From Bathynomus jamesi (Eukaryota; Arthropoda; Malacostraca; Isopoda; Cirolanidae): DNA of 64,000 nt. Within the stretch, counting starts at the first letter, position 1; each line of letters starts with the position of its first letter. The position numbers and the translations under genes are program-made. Location: contig JAJOZX010009059.1 of the NCBI GenBank assembly GCA_023014485.1, positions 57,501 through 121,500 of the forward strand, written 5' to 3'. Below, in pieces: positions 11,174-22,278 of the stretch. The notes under the pieces are model-generated. The model worked only from the letters and a program-made list of their open reading frames with translations. It was not told where the DNA came from and searched no databases.

Positions 11174-13735
11174 AATCATAGGCAACAAAGATTTTGTTAC
11201 AGAAGACCAAATAGGTGCTCCTAGCTAATTTCGGTATGCTGATTTCAAATCTATAATTAGATTTTTTCTAACACGTCTAGATTTTGTGTAAAGCAAATCA
11301 CTTTTAGTAAAATTTTCTACCACGTCCGATTTTGGTTTTAATCGGCTTAATGCCAGTAATATGAAACTTGCTTTTCAAGGTTAAAGCAATTTTTTTGCCA
11401 ACTATATACAAATTCGACAATTTTGATAAATAAATTTATCCCGAGTTGGCAACACTGAGTCAAGAGCATAGTAACGGGGCAACGGCCCCCCAACGGTAAG
11501 TCGCTACGTGACAGTCAAGCAGAACGGTTGTTGAAGCTCTCTGCTGATGAGCAAGTGACAGGTTGTGGTGACTTGTGTGTTTTATAGCATTTGTTTTTGT
11601 ACTACGGTGTGTATTCTTTTTATTTTGCACATCGTAATAATTACTTTCTACTTTTTTTCAGATAATTGTATGGTAATTCAAAATGCATCAAAATAGACGT
11701 GGTTGTGTAAATCACCCAGACAACTTCTGCTTTGTCTGTGGACAATATACACTAAGCCACAACGTAGAAACATAACAACAAGATTAAACTTGCCTACAAG
11801 TGTTATTTTGACTGTAAGTTAGGAGACCAACAGAGGGACTGGGCACCACATATTTGCTGTGCACAGTGCAATGCAATGTTAATAGCTTGGATGAATGGTA
11901 AAAGAAAAGCTATGCCGTTCTCAGTCCCCATGGTTTGGCGTGAGCCGAAAAATCACTTCAATGATTGTTTATTTTTGTTTGACAAAGATTGCTGGTTTCA
12001 CAAAGAAAAAACAAATCAAAGATCACGCACCCAAACTGCGAATCAGCAATGAAACCAGTCCACATGATGAAACAAATCCACCACCAGTTCCACCAGCAAC
12101 GATAACAGACAGCAGTTCATCTGAGATTCTGCTAGTGATATAGAAACAGGGGAAAGATGGCATATATGTTCCAGATGCAAATATTTCCCCACATTTGTTA
12201 AGTGAAGCGGAGTTAAATGACTTAGTGCGCGATTTGGAATTACCAAAAGAAAAGGCAGAGTTGCTTGGTTCAAGACTTCAAGAATTTATCTTCTCCAACC
12301 AAACACCAAAGTTTCCCATTTCCGCCATCGCATTTGCAGTTTTCATCATTTTACTTACAGAAGAAACGTTTTGTTTCTGCACGATATCAGTGGTCTGATG
12401 CAAGGGATTGGCTGTCGCTATGATCCAAAAGAATGGAGACTGTTCATTGACTCTAGTAAAGCTAGCCTTAAAGCTGTATTACTGCACAACGGCAATGAAA
12501 AACCTTCAATCCCTGTAGCACATGCCACTGGCCTTAATGAGACTTATGAATCGATGAAACTGCTGCTAGACTCATCAAATATAAGGACCACCACATGGAA
12601 TATTTGTGGCGACCTTAAAGTTGTATCATTACTTCTTGGGTTACAGTTGGGCTACACAAAGCATATGTGCTTTTTGTGTCTATGGAAACAGCAGAGATGA
12701 CAAGACCACTACAAAAAACATGATTGGCCATCTAGAACTGAACATGTTGTTGGTAAATACAATGTGAAACACCCAGCACTTATTGACCCTCAGAAAGTAC
12801 ATCTTCCACCACTTCACATTAAACTTGGCCTTATGAAAAATTTCGTGAAGGGTATGGATCATCAAGGTAGTGGTTTCCAATATTTAAAGGATAAATTCAA
12901 AGGAATATTGACAGATGCTAAGCTAGAAGCTGGAGTTTTCACTGGACCACAGATCCGAGTGTCATCCACGACTCATCGTTTCCATCTAACCTAATGAGAA
13001 TGAACTAGGAGCATGGACATCTTTCGTTGAAGTTGTCAAAAATTTTCTTGGAAACCACAAAGCTGAAAACCACCGTAAACTCGTAGAAAACATGCTTAAA
13101 TCTTATGAAATAATGGGATGCAGAATGTCTTTCAAAATTCATTTTTTTACATTCTCATCTTGACTTCTTCCCGGCCAACCTTGGGGCTGTAAGTGACGAG
13201 CATGGTGAGCGCTTCCACCAACAGATCTCAGTTATGGAAAACAGATACCAAGGTAATTTCAACCCAAATATGATGGGAGATTATTGTTGGTTCCTGCAGA
13301 AGGAGAGCTCGTCATCCTACAAGCGACAAAGGAAGAGGACACACCAAAGTTTCACTTAAGAACAGGAATTTGCCTTTCAGTAGTAACAACAAAATACTAA
13401 CGCGCTTTGGGTGGATGGTTGGGCGCAGGGGTGGTAACTCCGCCAGCGGAATTCCGCTGTCTGTCTTAAGCCAGAATAAAGGAGGAAAGACATCCCTGTT
13501 CACTAATTATTTAAGTATGCTTAACATAAAACGTGGCACGGAAAAGTAGCTTAGACGGCTTTCGTAATAGAAGCGGGTGAGAAAAAAAATGAAAAATAGG
13601 GGTTTTCGGTTACACAAAATCTGGACGTGATAGAGAAATTTTGATATCAGATCTGAAATCAGCATCAGCGCTTTAGTAGGAATCAGTAGTTCACGTGTCT
13701 GTAACAAAAAAAAAGTTGAAATTTGTTGCCTAGTG
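11174..13735 (+). mobile_element. Uncharacterised DDE-like element (VCGQYT family)
   Basis: A 2.56-kb insertion in the mariner is flanked by the direct repeat ttatgattg (11165-11173 and 13736-13744). The ends carry an inverted TAGGCAACAAA, with inverted similarity of about 180 bp inward (shared TTTTGTTACAGA, GCTGATTTCA, ACGTC-AGATTTTGTGTAA). The exact end base is uncertain because one side has a small indel. Its single gene belongs to a family I know only as hypothetical proteins in arthropods and other invertebrates. Confidence 0.7.
11683..13335 (+). pseudogene. VCGQYT-family putative DDE transposase, decayed
   Basis: Starting at the ATG near 11683, the pieces read NHPDNFCFVCGQYT, WAPHICCAQCNA, FSVPMVWREPKNH, then LNDLVRDLELPKEKAELLGS, WRLFIDSSKASLKAVLLHNG, WNICGDLKVVSLLLGLQLGY, CFLCLWKQ, HLPPLHIKLGLMKNFVKG and finally SDEHGERFHQ. 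Cys pairs at the N-terminus and in CFLC suggest zinc binding. FIDSS, CGDLK and HGERF are candidate acidic catalytic sites, which is my inference. Stops and frameshifts occur about every 200-300 bases. I know of no established name for the family. Confidence 0.65.
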
Positions 13736-14045
13736 TTATGATTGCACATTGGTTGGTGTACGGTGACTTCTCGCCCACCCTGTACATTTTACAACAACTA
13801 TATGACCTTGAAAACATTCCATATGCGATCAGTGGGATAATTCTGTGACAGATGAATAGTTAATCAATTTATGTCCTATTATTTAGTAAAAGAGTCAATT
13901 TCTGAAACTTTAAGGTAAAATTGATGTAGGTAAGGGTTATTTTATTTAATTTTGGTTGGCCAATTTCAAGTTTTGACATGAAAAGACACTATATTTTCAC
14001 TACCAAAATTGATTTGAAAAAAGTTTACAAAATTGACACACCCTA

Positions 14046-16430
14046 CTGAGCATAGATGTCATGGGGTTGTCGGAAGTCAGATGGCGAGAAGGAGGATATT
14101 TTATGAGTGGAGACGTGAGAGTGATCTATTTTGGTGGCGACAGGGCTGAGAGAGGAGTTGCTATTTTACTTAGAGGAAGGATAAGAAACACCGTAGAGGA
14201 ATTAGACTGTGTCAGATAAAATCATGTGGATAAGAATGAAAGGCGAGAAAGTAGACACATTTGTCAAGCAAGTGTATATGCCAACAAGCGCCCATCCGGA
14301 AGAAGAGGTAGAAGAAATATATGATAGAATAGAGGAAATAATTGAAGTCCATGGAAGAAATGCTAACATAATAATCATAGGGGACTGGAATAGTGTGATT
14401 GGAGAGGGGAAAGACGGAAGGGAGGTTTGACCATTCGGATTAGGTAGAAGAAATGAGAGAGGAGAAAAGCTAGTAGAATTTTACAGAAGACAAGAACTCA
14501 TGGTGACTAATACTTGGTTCCAAAATCACAAAAGAAGGAGATATACAAGGAGAAAACCAGGAAACACTGAAAGATTCCAAATTGACTTTATTTTGGTAAG
14601 ACAGAGATATAGGAATGCAGTGAAGGACTCGAAAGCTTATTCTAGAGCAGATGCTGACTCCAATCATAACTTGGTGGTAATGGAAAATATGGTGAGGCTG
14701 AAGACTGAAAAAGAATAAAGTAGAGAAGAAATGGGATACTGAAAAACTGAAGGTAGAACAAAGGATAGTTTTTGCCAAAAAGGTGAATGAAGAGATAAGG
14801 AGGCAAAGAAATGATGACCACATTCATATGACAAGTGAAGAAAGATGGTGTAGACTGAGGGATACAGTAAAGGAGAGTGCACAGGAAAATATTGGTTATG
14901 TGAAAAGAGAAGCAAGGAAACCCTCGGTCACCACAGAGATGCTTGATAAAATGGAAGGAAGACGAAAATGGAAGAGTATAAATACAGAAGAAGGGAGACA
15001 ACAATACAGACAGTTCAGTAACGAACTGAGAAGAGAAACTGATAAAGCAAGAGAGATGTGGCTTGAAGAGTAGTGCAGGGAAATGGAGGAATTAGAAAGG
15101 AAAGGAAGAACTGACTTAATGTACCAAAAAGTTAAGGACATAAACAGATTGAAAAGAAGCAGCTTGGGAGTACGAGAAATAGAGGGGAGAAATGGAGAAA
15201 AACTGAAAAGACCAGGAGATATAAGGAAGAGATGGATTGAGTATATTGAAGAACTGTATGATAAAGAGAACAAACCTAATAACATCGAAATGGAGGAAGC
15301 AGATGAGGTAGAAGTAGATTGTATGGGACCGGACATATTGGAAAGAGAAGTAGAGATAGCTGTAAAAGACCTAAGGTGATGCTAGAGAGGAGGTGAATGT
15401 ATTGTGTAGAAACATGTATGAAAGTGGAGACTGGCCTGCTGACTTTATGAAAGTCTCTATGATTACTATCCCCAAGAAACCGAGAACCACAAAGTGTTCA
15501 GAATTTCGAACCATAAGCTTGGTCAGCCATGCATCAAAAATAATGCTAAGGATACTAACCAGAAGACTAACGAACAGAACTGAGCAGCACATTGGAGAGG
15601 ATCGGTTTGGATTTAGGTCAAAATGCGGAACAAGAGAAGCTATTGGTATTATGAGAATAATGGGAGAGAGAGTGCTGAAACATGATTAGGAAATGTTTGT
15701 TTGTTTTATTAACTTTTAAAAAGCTTTTGACAGAGTCCACTGGAGGAAACTAATGGAAATATTGAAGAATATTAATGTTGACTGGAGGGATCGTAGGCTG
15801 ATAAAAAATCTATATCTTAGGCAGACTGTGAATGTTAGAGTTGCAGGAGGAGAATCGGAGCCTGGATTAGTTGGGAGAGGGGTCAGGCAAGGGTGCTCCC
15901 TGTCCCTCGTGTTATTTAACATCTATGCGGAAGCAATGATAAGAGAAGCACTCTCAGATCTGGAAGAGGGAATCAGAGTGGAAGATAAATTGGTCATATC
16001 TGTAAGGTTTGCAGATGACAAGGCATTTCTTTGTAGTACTGAGGAAGGACTGCAAAGAATGGTCAATAGCTTGACAACAACGGCGGAAGATTTCGGAATG
16101 AGAATTAATGAGACCAAGACAAAGGTAATGAAAATTGCAAGAAGGAAAGGAGCACAAATGAACCTAACGATAGGAAATCGGACCTTAGAAGCTGACCAGT
16201 TTAAATATCTGGGAAGTTTATTAACCAACAATGAAGATTGCAATAAGGAAGTAGGGTCTAGAATTGGTATGGTTAAGGTAGTTTTTGAGAGAGAGAAAAG
16301 ACTACTTACAGGTAAACTCAACTTGAAACTGAAGAAAAGGTTAGTAAAAAGCTTGATATGGAGTGTGGTACTGTATGGAGCAGAAACATGGACACTGCAA
16401 ACAACGGACAAGAAACTCCTGGAAAGTTAA
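14046..16430 (+). pseudogene. RTE-like endonuclease/reverse transcriptase, main part
   Basis: This continues the frame opened at 6961-7048. The endonuclease shows MGLSEVRW, IIIIGDWNSVIG, ERFQIDFILVRQRYRN and then a degraded SNHNLVV in place of the usual SDHxLV. The reverse transcriptase shows FGFRSKCGTREAI, KAFDRVHWRKLM, GVRQGCSLSLVLFN, RFADDKAF (the FADD box) and YLGSLLTN. The C-terminus has VLYGAETWTL. Frameshifts or stops lie near 14430, 14718, 15073, 15379 and 15690. The usual 3' end (GRPKxRW) is replaced by a damaged copy near 16440. It is inactive. Confidence 0.82.
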
Positions 16431-16559
16431 GGTCGAGGGGAAGGAAAAAGAAAGCAATGCTGGATGATTTGGAGGCAGGCAGGAGCTACCATGAAATGAA
16501 AAGGGTAGCTCAGGATAGAACACTTTGGCGGGACACATGAGTTGGACCTGCCTGATAGG

Positions 16560-17262
16560 CAGAACACAATCGATGGATATATAGCTCATAGTTGCGCTTG
16601 CTTTTTCTAATAAGGTTTTTGCTTCGCCTTCTCAAGAGCTTGTAAACATTTTCATCGGACAAATTATTTGTTTAAATTTGAAATACACGTTCATTTTTAA
16701 TGTTAAGCTACTTTTAATTTTAGCATTCCACCATTTAGGTTTAACAGACTTCGCCAGTCTCTTTTTACGTAATGAGATATTACTTGATTTTAAACGTTTA
16801 AAATAAATTTAAAAAAAAATTCATGTGCCATTAATATCATCACGCGATAGAGCCTCATCCCAATTACAGGTCGACAGTTGCAGTTTCATGTCACGAAATT
16901 TAGCTCTCTTAAAATCAAAAACGTATTCCAAACTCTTCGAATTATGAGCATTAACTTTAATTTCAAATGTTATTTACTAATGATCTACTACAGAGCTATT
17001 ATTTAAGTCTAAGTCTATAATTATTAAAACTAAAGCTAGAATATTGCGTTCTCTAGTGGGTTCCTTGACTATTTGAAAAAGTGAACTTTGGAGCAAACTC
17101 TCGAATTGTCGACGACCGGAATCAGACTGTAAAGGACCACCCCACTTCCTGCAAGGTAAATTAAGAGCTCCCATAATTATCGCATCATATTCACTACTTA
17201 CGTAAAAAATTAGTTCCTAAAGTCTATTATCACTATCGACAGCCTGAGAGGTAGGCCTATAT
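16560..17262 (-). pseudogene. CR1-type LINE endonuclease fragment
   Basis: The minus strand reads IIMGALNLPCRKWGG (usually xxMGDFNxPxIxW, so the catalytic Asp is lost), DSGRRQFESLLQ, QIVKEPTRERNILALVL and then, after gaps, FRDMKLQLSTCNWDEAL and KPKWWNAKIKSSL. This is the second half of the endonuclease and the linker to the reverse transcriptase. It directly follows the end of the RTE LINE. Confidence 0.72.
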
Positions 17263-17263
17263 A

Positions 17264-17666
17264 CAAAGTGTCTCAAAAGTCAGTTTACCGAGGAAAAGGT
17301 TTTCTCCTGATGATTATTCTAAACACTGACACAATTTTTTTTACAGCAAAAAGCCAGCATGTCTTCAGGACCTTAAAAGCTACATTTGTGAAGAATTCCA
17401 GTTCTTAAGCAATGATAAGGAACTATGTAAAGTAATTTGCCGGTCAACCGTTGACAGATACAAGATGTGCATCGAACAACATAGACGACATTTTGAACAG
17501 TTATTGTAACTAGAACTATTCTCATGTTTGGAAATATGTTTCAGAAATTTTTTTTCTTTGTTTTCTTATGTTTTGTAAATATATTTATGAAACAAGTTTT
17601 TTTCTTTGCAGTAAACTCACCTTAGGAGAACATTTTCTTCGGTAAACTGACTTTTGGGACACCCGG
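17264..17666 (+). mobile_element. Internally deleted Tc1/mariner element, 403 bp
   Basis: The left end (caaagtgtctcaaaagtcag) and the right end (reverse complement of ccgggtgtcccaaaagtcag) are inverted, with shared GTCAGTTTACCGA, and TA lies on both sides. The plus strand at about 17350-17508 keeps only the transposase C-terminus (DLKSYICEEFQFL, RSTVDRYKMCIEQHRRHFEQ, then stop). Confidence 0.78.
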
Positions 17667-17886
17667 TATATTAAACTCATAAATTAATTTCTTTCGTAAG
17701 TTGTCTTTAATTTCAACAAACGTCGGATTTATGTTATTAATTTCTGCAATATTTGGTTTTCTGTACGATGTTAAATTGCATTTATCAGTAAAATACGATT
17801 GGCTCCATCGTATTTTATTCAAATATTTTCCATATACTTTCATATACTTTCCATATACAGAAATTTATAGAGTACTCTCAGTAATA

Positions 17887-18451
17887 TTTAAGATTGGGGG
17901 TTGTTGTTGTTTAAGTTGGTTGGCGACCTCTCGGATGTTGGAGTCGAGGTAGCGTGGCGTGGCTTTCGATGCCGATGGCGGGTTTCGATTCCACTGGTCT
18001 TGGGAGTTTGGATGTGGCATTGTAAGTCTTGGGCATCAAGATGGCGTCGGTGCACTTGGAGAGTAAGCCGATAAAGTGGGTGAATGATGAAATGGCTGGG
18101 CTTGCATTGTTTATTGAGATGATATATGAAAATATGTGAACTTGTGTCTGACGGCAAAGGGTTTATGTACACAGCACCCCGAGTGCGGCTCACTCGGTCT
18201 TTTATAACATCCCGAATCTCGCGCATGCGCATTGGACCCACGCGTTCGAGGGCTTGGCACTCATACCATATAAGGTGCTCTGTGAACAGCCGCGCGATTT
18301 AAGCAGGAAATGGGGGGAGGGGTTTGGCTCCATGCCATATAAGGCTCTCCGTAAACAAACGCGCGATTTAGGCGGAAAAGGGAGGCTTGGCTCTTTGCCC
18401 TATAAGGCGCTTCGTATGATTTAGGCGGAAAAGGTTCACCACTCTGTAACA
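17887..18451 (-). mobile_element. Solo-LTR-like sequence, 565 bp
   Basis: Read on the minus strand, it starts TGTTACAGAGTGGTGAACC. It carries a CCAAT box (18231-18235), a TATA box (TTATAAAAG, 18199-18207), and AATAAA 90 bases further on (18110-18115): the order promoter then poly(A) signal expected of a long terminal repeat. The flanks repeat gtaata at 17881-17886 and 18452-18457. The 3' end does not finish in CA, so the call is not certain; a LINE-related or SINE-like origin is the alternative because the end carries AACAACAAC. No internal retrovirus-like genes are nearby. Confidence 0.5.
18254..18440. repeat. Three-copy 60-70 bp repeat with CArG-like boxes
   Basis: Each unit carries a near-identical ttggctc, then ccatataagg, then gcgatttaggcggaaaagg. 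The words at 18266-18275 and 18335-18344 are exact CC(A/T)6GG CArG boxes; the third (ccctataagg, 18398-18407) is altered. The array lies in the upstream (U3-like) part of the LTR-like sequence. A perfect NRF1-type palindrome, cgcgcatgcgca, sits just beside it at 18220-18231. Confidence 0.7.
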
Positions 18452-18589
18452 GTAATAACATTTAATTTTTATCCCAAATCTATTTTTTGTTGTTATTATC
18501 TTTATACAATTACTAAAAATTAAGATCTAAATTAGTTCTAAACGTAATATGGCAATTTTTTTATACCAACCAAAGGGATCCTAAAGCTA

Positions 18590-19000
18590 AATCAAAAAAC
18601 TAGGGAGATGCTCATTTCTCGAGGCGGAAAGGCTCCAACACATTTTACTACAACTGGACTCACCAATCACTTCGTAATAAACATTCTGCTGCTTATGAGG
18701 CGACTTTGGCAAAGAAACTACTACTAGTGATGAATCGCACCCTCCACCATAAATTCCACGAATTAGCAAGAAAGTTGAACCAGGCCAAGAAACATTAAGT
18801 CAGTGTTTCGAAAGCAAAAAAGGTGTGGGGTATTAATTCAAATAAATCGAAAGATATATAAAAATTACTAGGTGAAATGATCGCCACGGATAATTAACTA
18901 TTTTCGATTGTTGATGATCCTAGTTTTAAGAGACTGATTTATGGGTTGGAGCCTCGGTACCCTATGCCTTCCCGTAAATATTTATGCCAAAATACCACAA
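18590..19000 (+). pseudogene. BED-type hAT transposase, N-terminal piece
   Basis: Frames in this stretch read ISRGGKAPTHFTTTGLTNHF (end of a BED zinc finger; the final His of LxxHFxxxH is in the neighbouring frame, NKHSAAYE), then EMIATDN, FSIVDDPSFKRLIYGLEPRY and PMPSRKYL. This matches ZBED-like hAT transposases, which pass from BED to a short linker and then to the RNase-H-like core. One frameshift and an internal stop are visible. 19003-19440 after it is purine-rich DNA with no recognised coding content. Confidence 0.72.
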
Positions 19001-19609
19001 ATCTATGATAATAGGCGTCCAAGTATTTTAGGTTCATTGAATGAGCTTGTTTTTAAGAGTTTTACGACAGATCTACAGAAGCTAAGGTTAGCCCGAGAGA
19101 AAGAAGAGAGTAGGGAGTTAAAAGAAAAGAATAAGGAGTAAGTAAGTAGCAAAACCTATCATTCTTGGGTTAACATTCATTCAGAAAAAGAGAGAGAAAG
19201 ACTCGCCATCATCATCCGCCAGCCACTGCCGACAAGTCGGAAAAATAGTTGAAGAGAGCAGGAAAGGGTTGAAAGATGAAAAGAAGTAAAATAAGAACGT
19301 TTACAAACCATGCAAACAGTCTTAACTCAAACACTGTCATACCATGCAAACTACAGACATGCAAGTAAAGAGAAGATAAGAGAAGAACAAAAAAAAAGTA
19401 TGAAGAGTACAAAAAGTGGGTTAGTTTATGCTACGAGCTACATCTAAGTTCGTGTTAATCTAATTTTATTAAAATATAATTTTATTGCTGGTATATCACA
19501 CGCTGGCATGTCACAAGCTGGCATTAATCGTCAACAGACTCAAACCTTGACCATTACCCCAAGAGGTCCTGTTGCTAATTGTTTTATTATTTTAAATGAC
19601 GTTAATATT

Positions 19610-22278
19610 TTTAAAATGCCTGTCTAAACGGTTTTTAAACATGTTAACGCTGGTAGAGTGCACGATGGACGCGGGAAGATTATTCAATTTATCAATTATG
19701 ATACTTTAAACGTAAAGTTTTTAGCGATGTTAGTAATGAAACGTCTGCCACATAATTTAAATCCGTTATTACGAGTATTGCTATTATCGAAAATGAACAA
19801 TGTCAAAATTTACGTTATCGATTTTATTAACGATTTTGCAAACTTCAATAAGCTACCCCCTTAATCTCCTAGTTTCGAGTGAATGCAAGTCTAACTTTTT
19901 AAGCCTATCTTCCTAAGACTTTTGGCGTAGTGACGGATTAGTTTCTTGGCGCGTCGCTGAACCCTTTCCAACCTATCAATATCCTCACGCAAATACGGGC
20001 ACCAAAACTGAACGGCATATTCTAAGTGAGGCCTGACTATGGACTTGTAAATGGGCAATATAATATTCTTCGATTTAAATTCGAAATTACGCGCTATGAA
20101 GCCTAACATCCTATTTTGCGCAAGACTCCAGGCACTGGTTCCTAACTTTAAAATCCTTAGATACGCGTACTCCTAAATCTACTTCCTCGTCAACGCTTGC
20201 TAACTCTCTATCATCCATCGTGTACGTGTAATTGTTGTTACGAGAACCTATATGCAAAACTTTACATTTGTCTACGTTAAATTGCATCTGCCACTTATCT
20301 GTCCACTCCATAATCCTATTTGCATCGTCTTGGAGCCTATTTCTATCGTCCACCGCCTATTTTAGTATCGTCTGCGAATTTTGACACGTTACTGGTCAAG
20401 CCTACATCTATGTCGTTAATGTAGATTACAAATAGCAATGGGCCTAACACTGAACCCTGAGGGACACCGCTAGCTACATCCAACCACCCCGATTCACTAC
20501 CATTAACGACGACCCTTTGTTTCCTGGCACGAAGTCATTCCTCTAACCAGTTAGTTACCTGACCGCGTATACCGTGCGCTTTAACCTTCGCAATTAATCT
20601 TCTATGCGGAACTGTATCGAACGCTTTTTTAAAGTCTAAATAAATAACGTCAAACGCTCTATGCGTATCGTATTCGCGCACTATTTCGTTATAAAACTAA
20701 CAAATTAATTAAACAAGATTTATGGCGTCGAAACCCATGCGGACCACTATTAATCAAATCGCGACTCTAAGTGATCGACGATACGATCCCCAACTACCTA
20801 GCTACGGATTCCAAAAGTTTACCGACAAGTGACGTTAAGCTAATAGGCCTATAATTGCTAATTACTGTGCGGTCGGTCAGCTTTTTTAAAAATGAGCGTA
20901 ACGTTAGCAAATTCGAAGTCTTCAGGAATAATCCCCGCTTCCAGTGACTTATGAAAAATTTTTGTTAAGGGGCCTATGATAACGTCTTTCAAATATTTCA
21001 AATGTCTAGGATAAAGCGCCTCAGTGCCTGGAGCCTTGCTAACTTTTAGCTTATTGATATAATGCGCAATCTCACCCTCGTAAATAGTTATTTCATTCAT
21101 AATAGTCACGCTACTAAATGGAACGATATCGTCCACGTCGGGGACATTATTTACGTCTTCTACAGTAAAAACTGTTGCAAAAATGTTGTTAAAAATACCA
21201 GCCATCGCTTGAGCGTTGGAAGCCAAAGCGTCGTTAGCGTCCACTAGAGGGCCGATGTTATCTCTTATCGCTTACGATTATTGACGTAGTCAAAAAACTT
21301 TTTCGGATTATGTTTACTATCCGCAGCTAAAGTATCTCGAAATTACACTTAGCATTCCTAACAAATCTTTTAACCTGACGTCTAAGCGCCATTGCGCTTA
21401 TTAAGTCATTAAGTCTATACGCTCTGTTACGCTCGTTTATGAATTCACCTATTTCCCTAGTCTACCACTTGGGCCTACCATGATTACTAGCGCGCTTGGG
21501 CCTACGAGGAATAAACTTCTTTTCAATATTCAAAAAACTTTCTTTAAACGCCTACCAATGAAAATTTGCGTCATTACCCATAAATAAGTTATCCCAGTCC
21601 ACTACTCTCACCCTATCCGCAAAACTATCAAAATTAGATATACGAAAATCAGGGACTTCTGTTACATTACTATTCTTACTGTTTTCTATCAATAGCTTAA
21701 ACCTAATAATTTGGTGATTACTACATCCCAAACTCTCACCTACATCCAAACCTTCGACTATATTTTCGTCGTTCGTCATCACCACGTCTAAAATATTGTC
21801 ACCGCGGGTTGGTTCGGTAACCATCTGTCGTAAAATATTATCTTCCATGAACTCAATCAGTCTCAAACCCTCATCATTACCAGTAAAAGTCTCGTAATTA
21901 ACGTTAGGGCAGTTAAAGTCTCCGAAACTATACTATCCCGATTTTTAATAAAGTGACTAAGAAGTGTGTAAAATCTAATATCGGTATCGAGGTGTTGAAC
22001 GGGAGAGCTATAAACAACAACGAAATGAAAGCTAATACTACGCACCCGAACTTCAACGCATATCGTATTAATTGCTGCCGGAAAATTTATCTTAACCTCG
22101 ATAGCCCTAAGGGAATTACGAATGTACAACAAGACGCCGCCACCAGTCCTATGTAACCTATTATTAATAGAAAGTTTAAAACCTGCTGTATCAAGTTCCT
22201 CCAACAAGTTCGAGTTACGGTATTTGACCACGTTTCGGTTATTGCAACTACATCGTAGTTTTTGGAATAAATTATCAC
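19610..22278 (-). pseudogene. CR1 ORF2 endonuclease/reverse transcriptase, decayed
   Basis: The endonuclease part reads VVAITETWSN, RTGGGVLLYIRNSL and VVVYSSPVQHL; the C-terminal part includes VTEPTRGDNILDVVMTNDE and SLGCSNHQII (usual SDHxxI). The reverse transcriptase part reads KAPGTEALYPRHLK, IIPEDFEFANVTLIFKKADR, then stops, a degraded [12 protein letters not shown], a SKFADDTK box near 20380 in a broken frame, DKWQMQFNVDKCKVLHIG and YKSIVRPHLEYAVQFWCPYL. The tail RTRNNGFKL lies near 19750. At least eight stops or frameshifts are present. Confidence 0.75.

Larger units (their letters stand above)
9857..13782 (+). mobile_element. Tc1/mariner element, itself interrupted
   Basis: Perfect 25-bp terminal inverted repeats start CAGGGTGGGCGAGAAGTC at 9857 and end at 13782. 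TA lies outside both ends (9855-9856 and 13783-13784). Removing the 11174-13735 insertion leaves about 1.36 kb, a normal mariner length. It lies inside hAT-like copy B, upstream of that transposase's start. Confidence 0.88.
7049..14045 (-). mobile_element. Divergent hAT-like element, copy B (6997 bp with insertions)
   Basis: The left end reads TAGGGTGTGTCAATTTTGG and the right end is the reverse complement of TAGGGTGTGTCAATTTTG. Target duplication ctgagcat lies at 7041-7048 and 14046-14053 and fits nTnnnnAn. A subterminal cctacctacatcaatttta (about 7170) is mirrored near 13917. Without the mariner insertion (9857-13782) the element is about 3.07 kb, close to the 3.14 kb of copy A, and its minus-strand transposase belongs to the same family. 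Confidence 0.88.
6800..16545 (+). mobile_element. RTE-like LINE, split by a nested insertion
   Basis: LINE sequence runs from about 6800 to 7048 and resumes at 14046. The break carries the 8-bp duplication ctgagcat on both sides, so 7049-14045 is a later insertion. With it removed, the endonuclease reads through from GTWNVRTMN into MGLSEVRWREGG without loss. The element encodes an apurinic endonuclease-like domain and a reverse transcriptase of the kind found in RTE-clade LINEs. The clade is inferred from the GTWNVRTM and VLYGAETWTL motifs. Confidence 0.8.

Noticed and set aside
14470..15336. Ser/Phe-rich minus-strand frames that look like membrane proteins
   Set aside because: They are antisense to the Lys/Glu-rich RTE reverse transcriptase linker; hydrophobicity follows from that.
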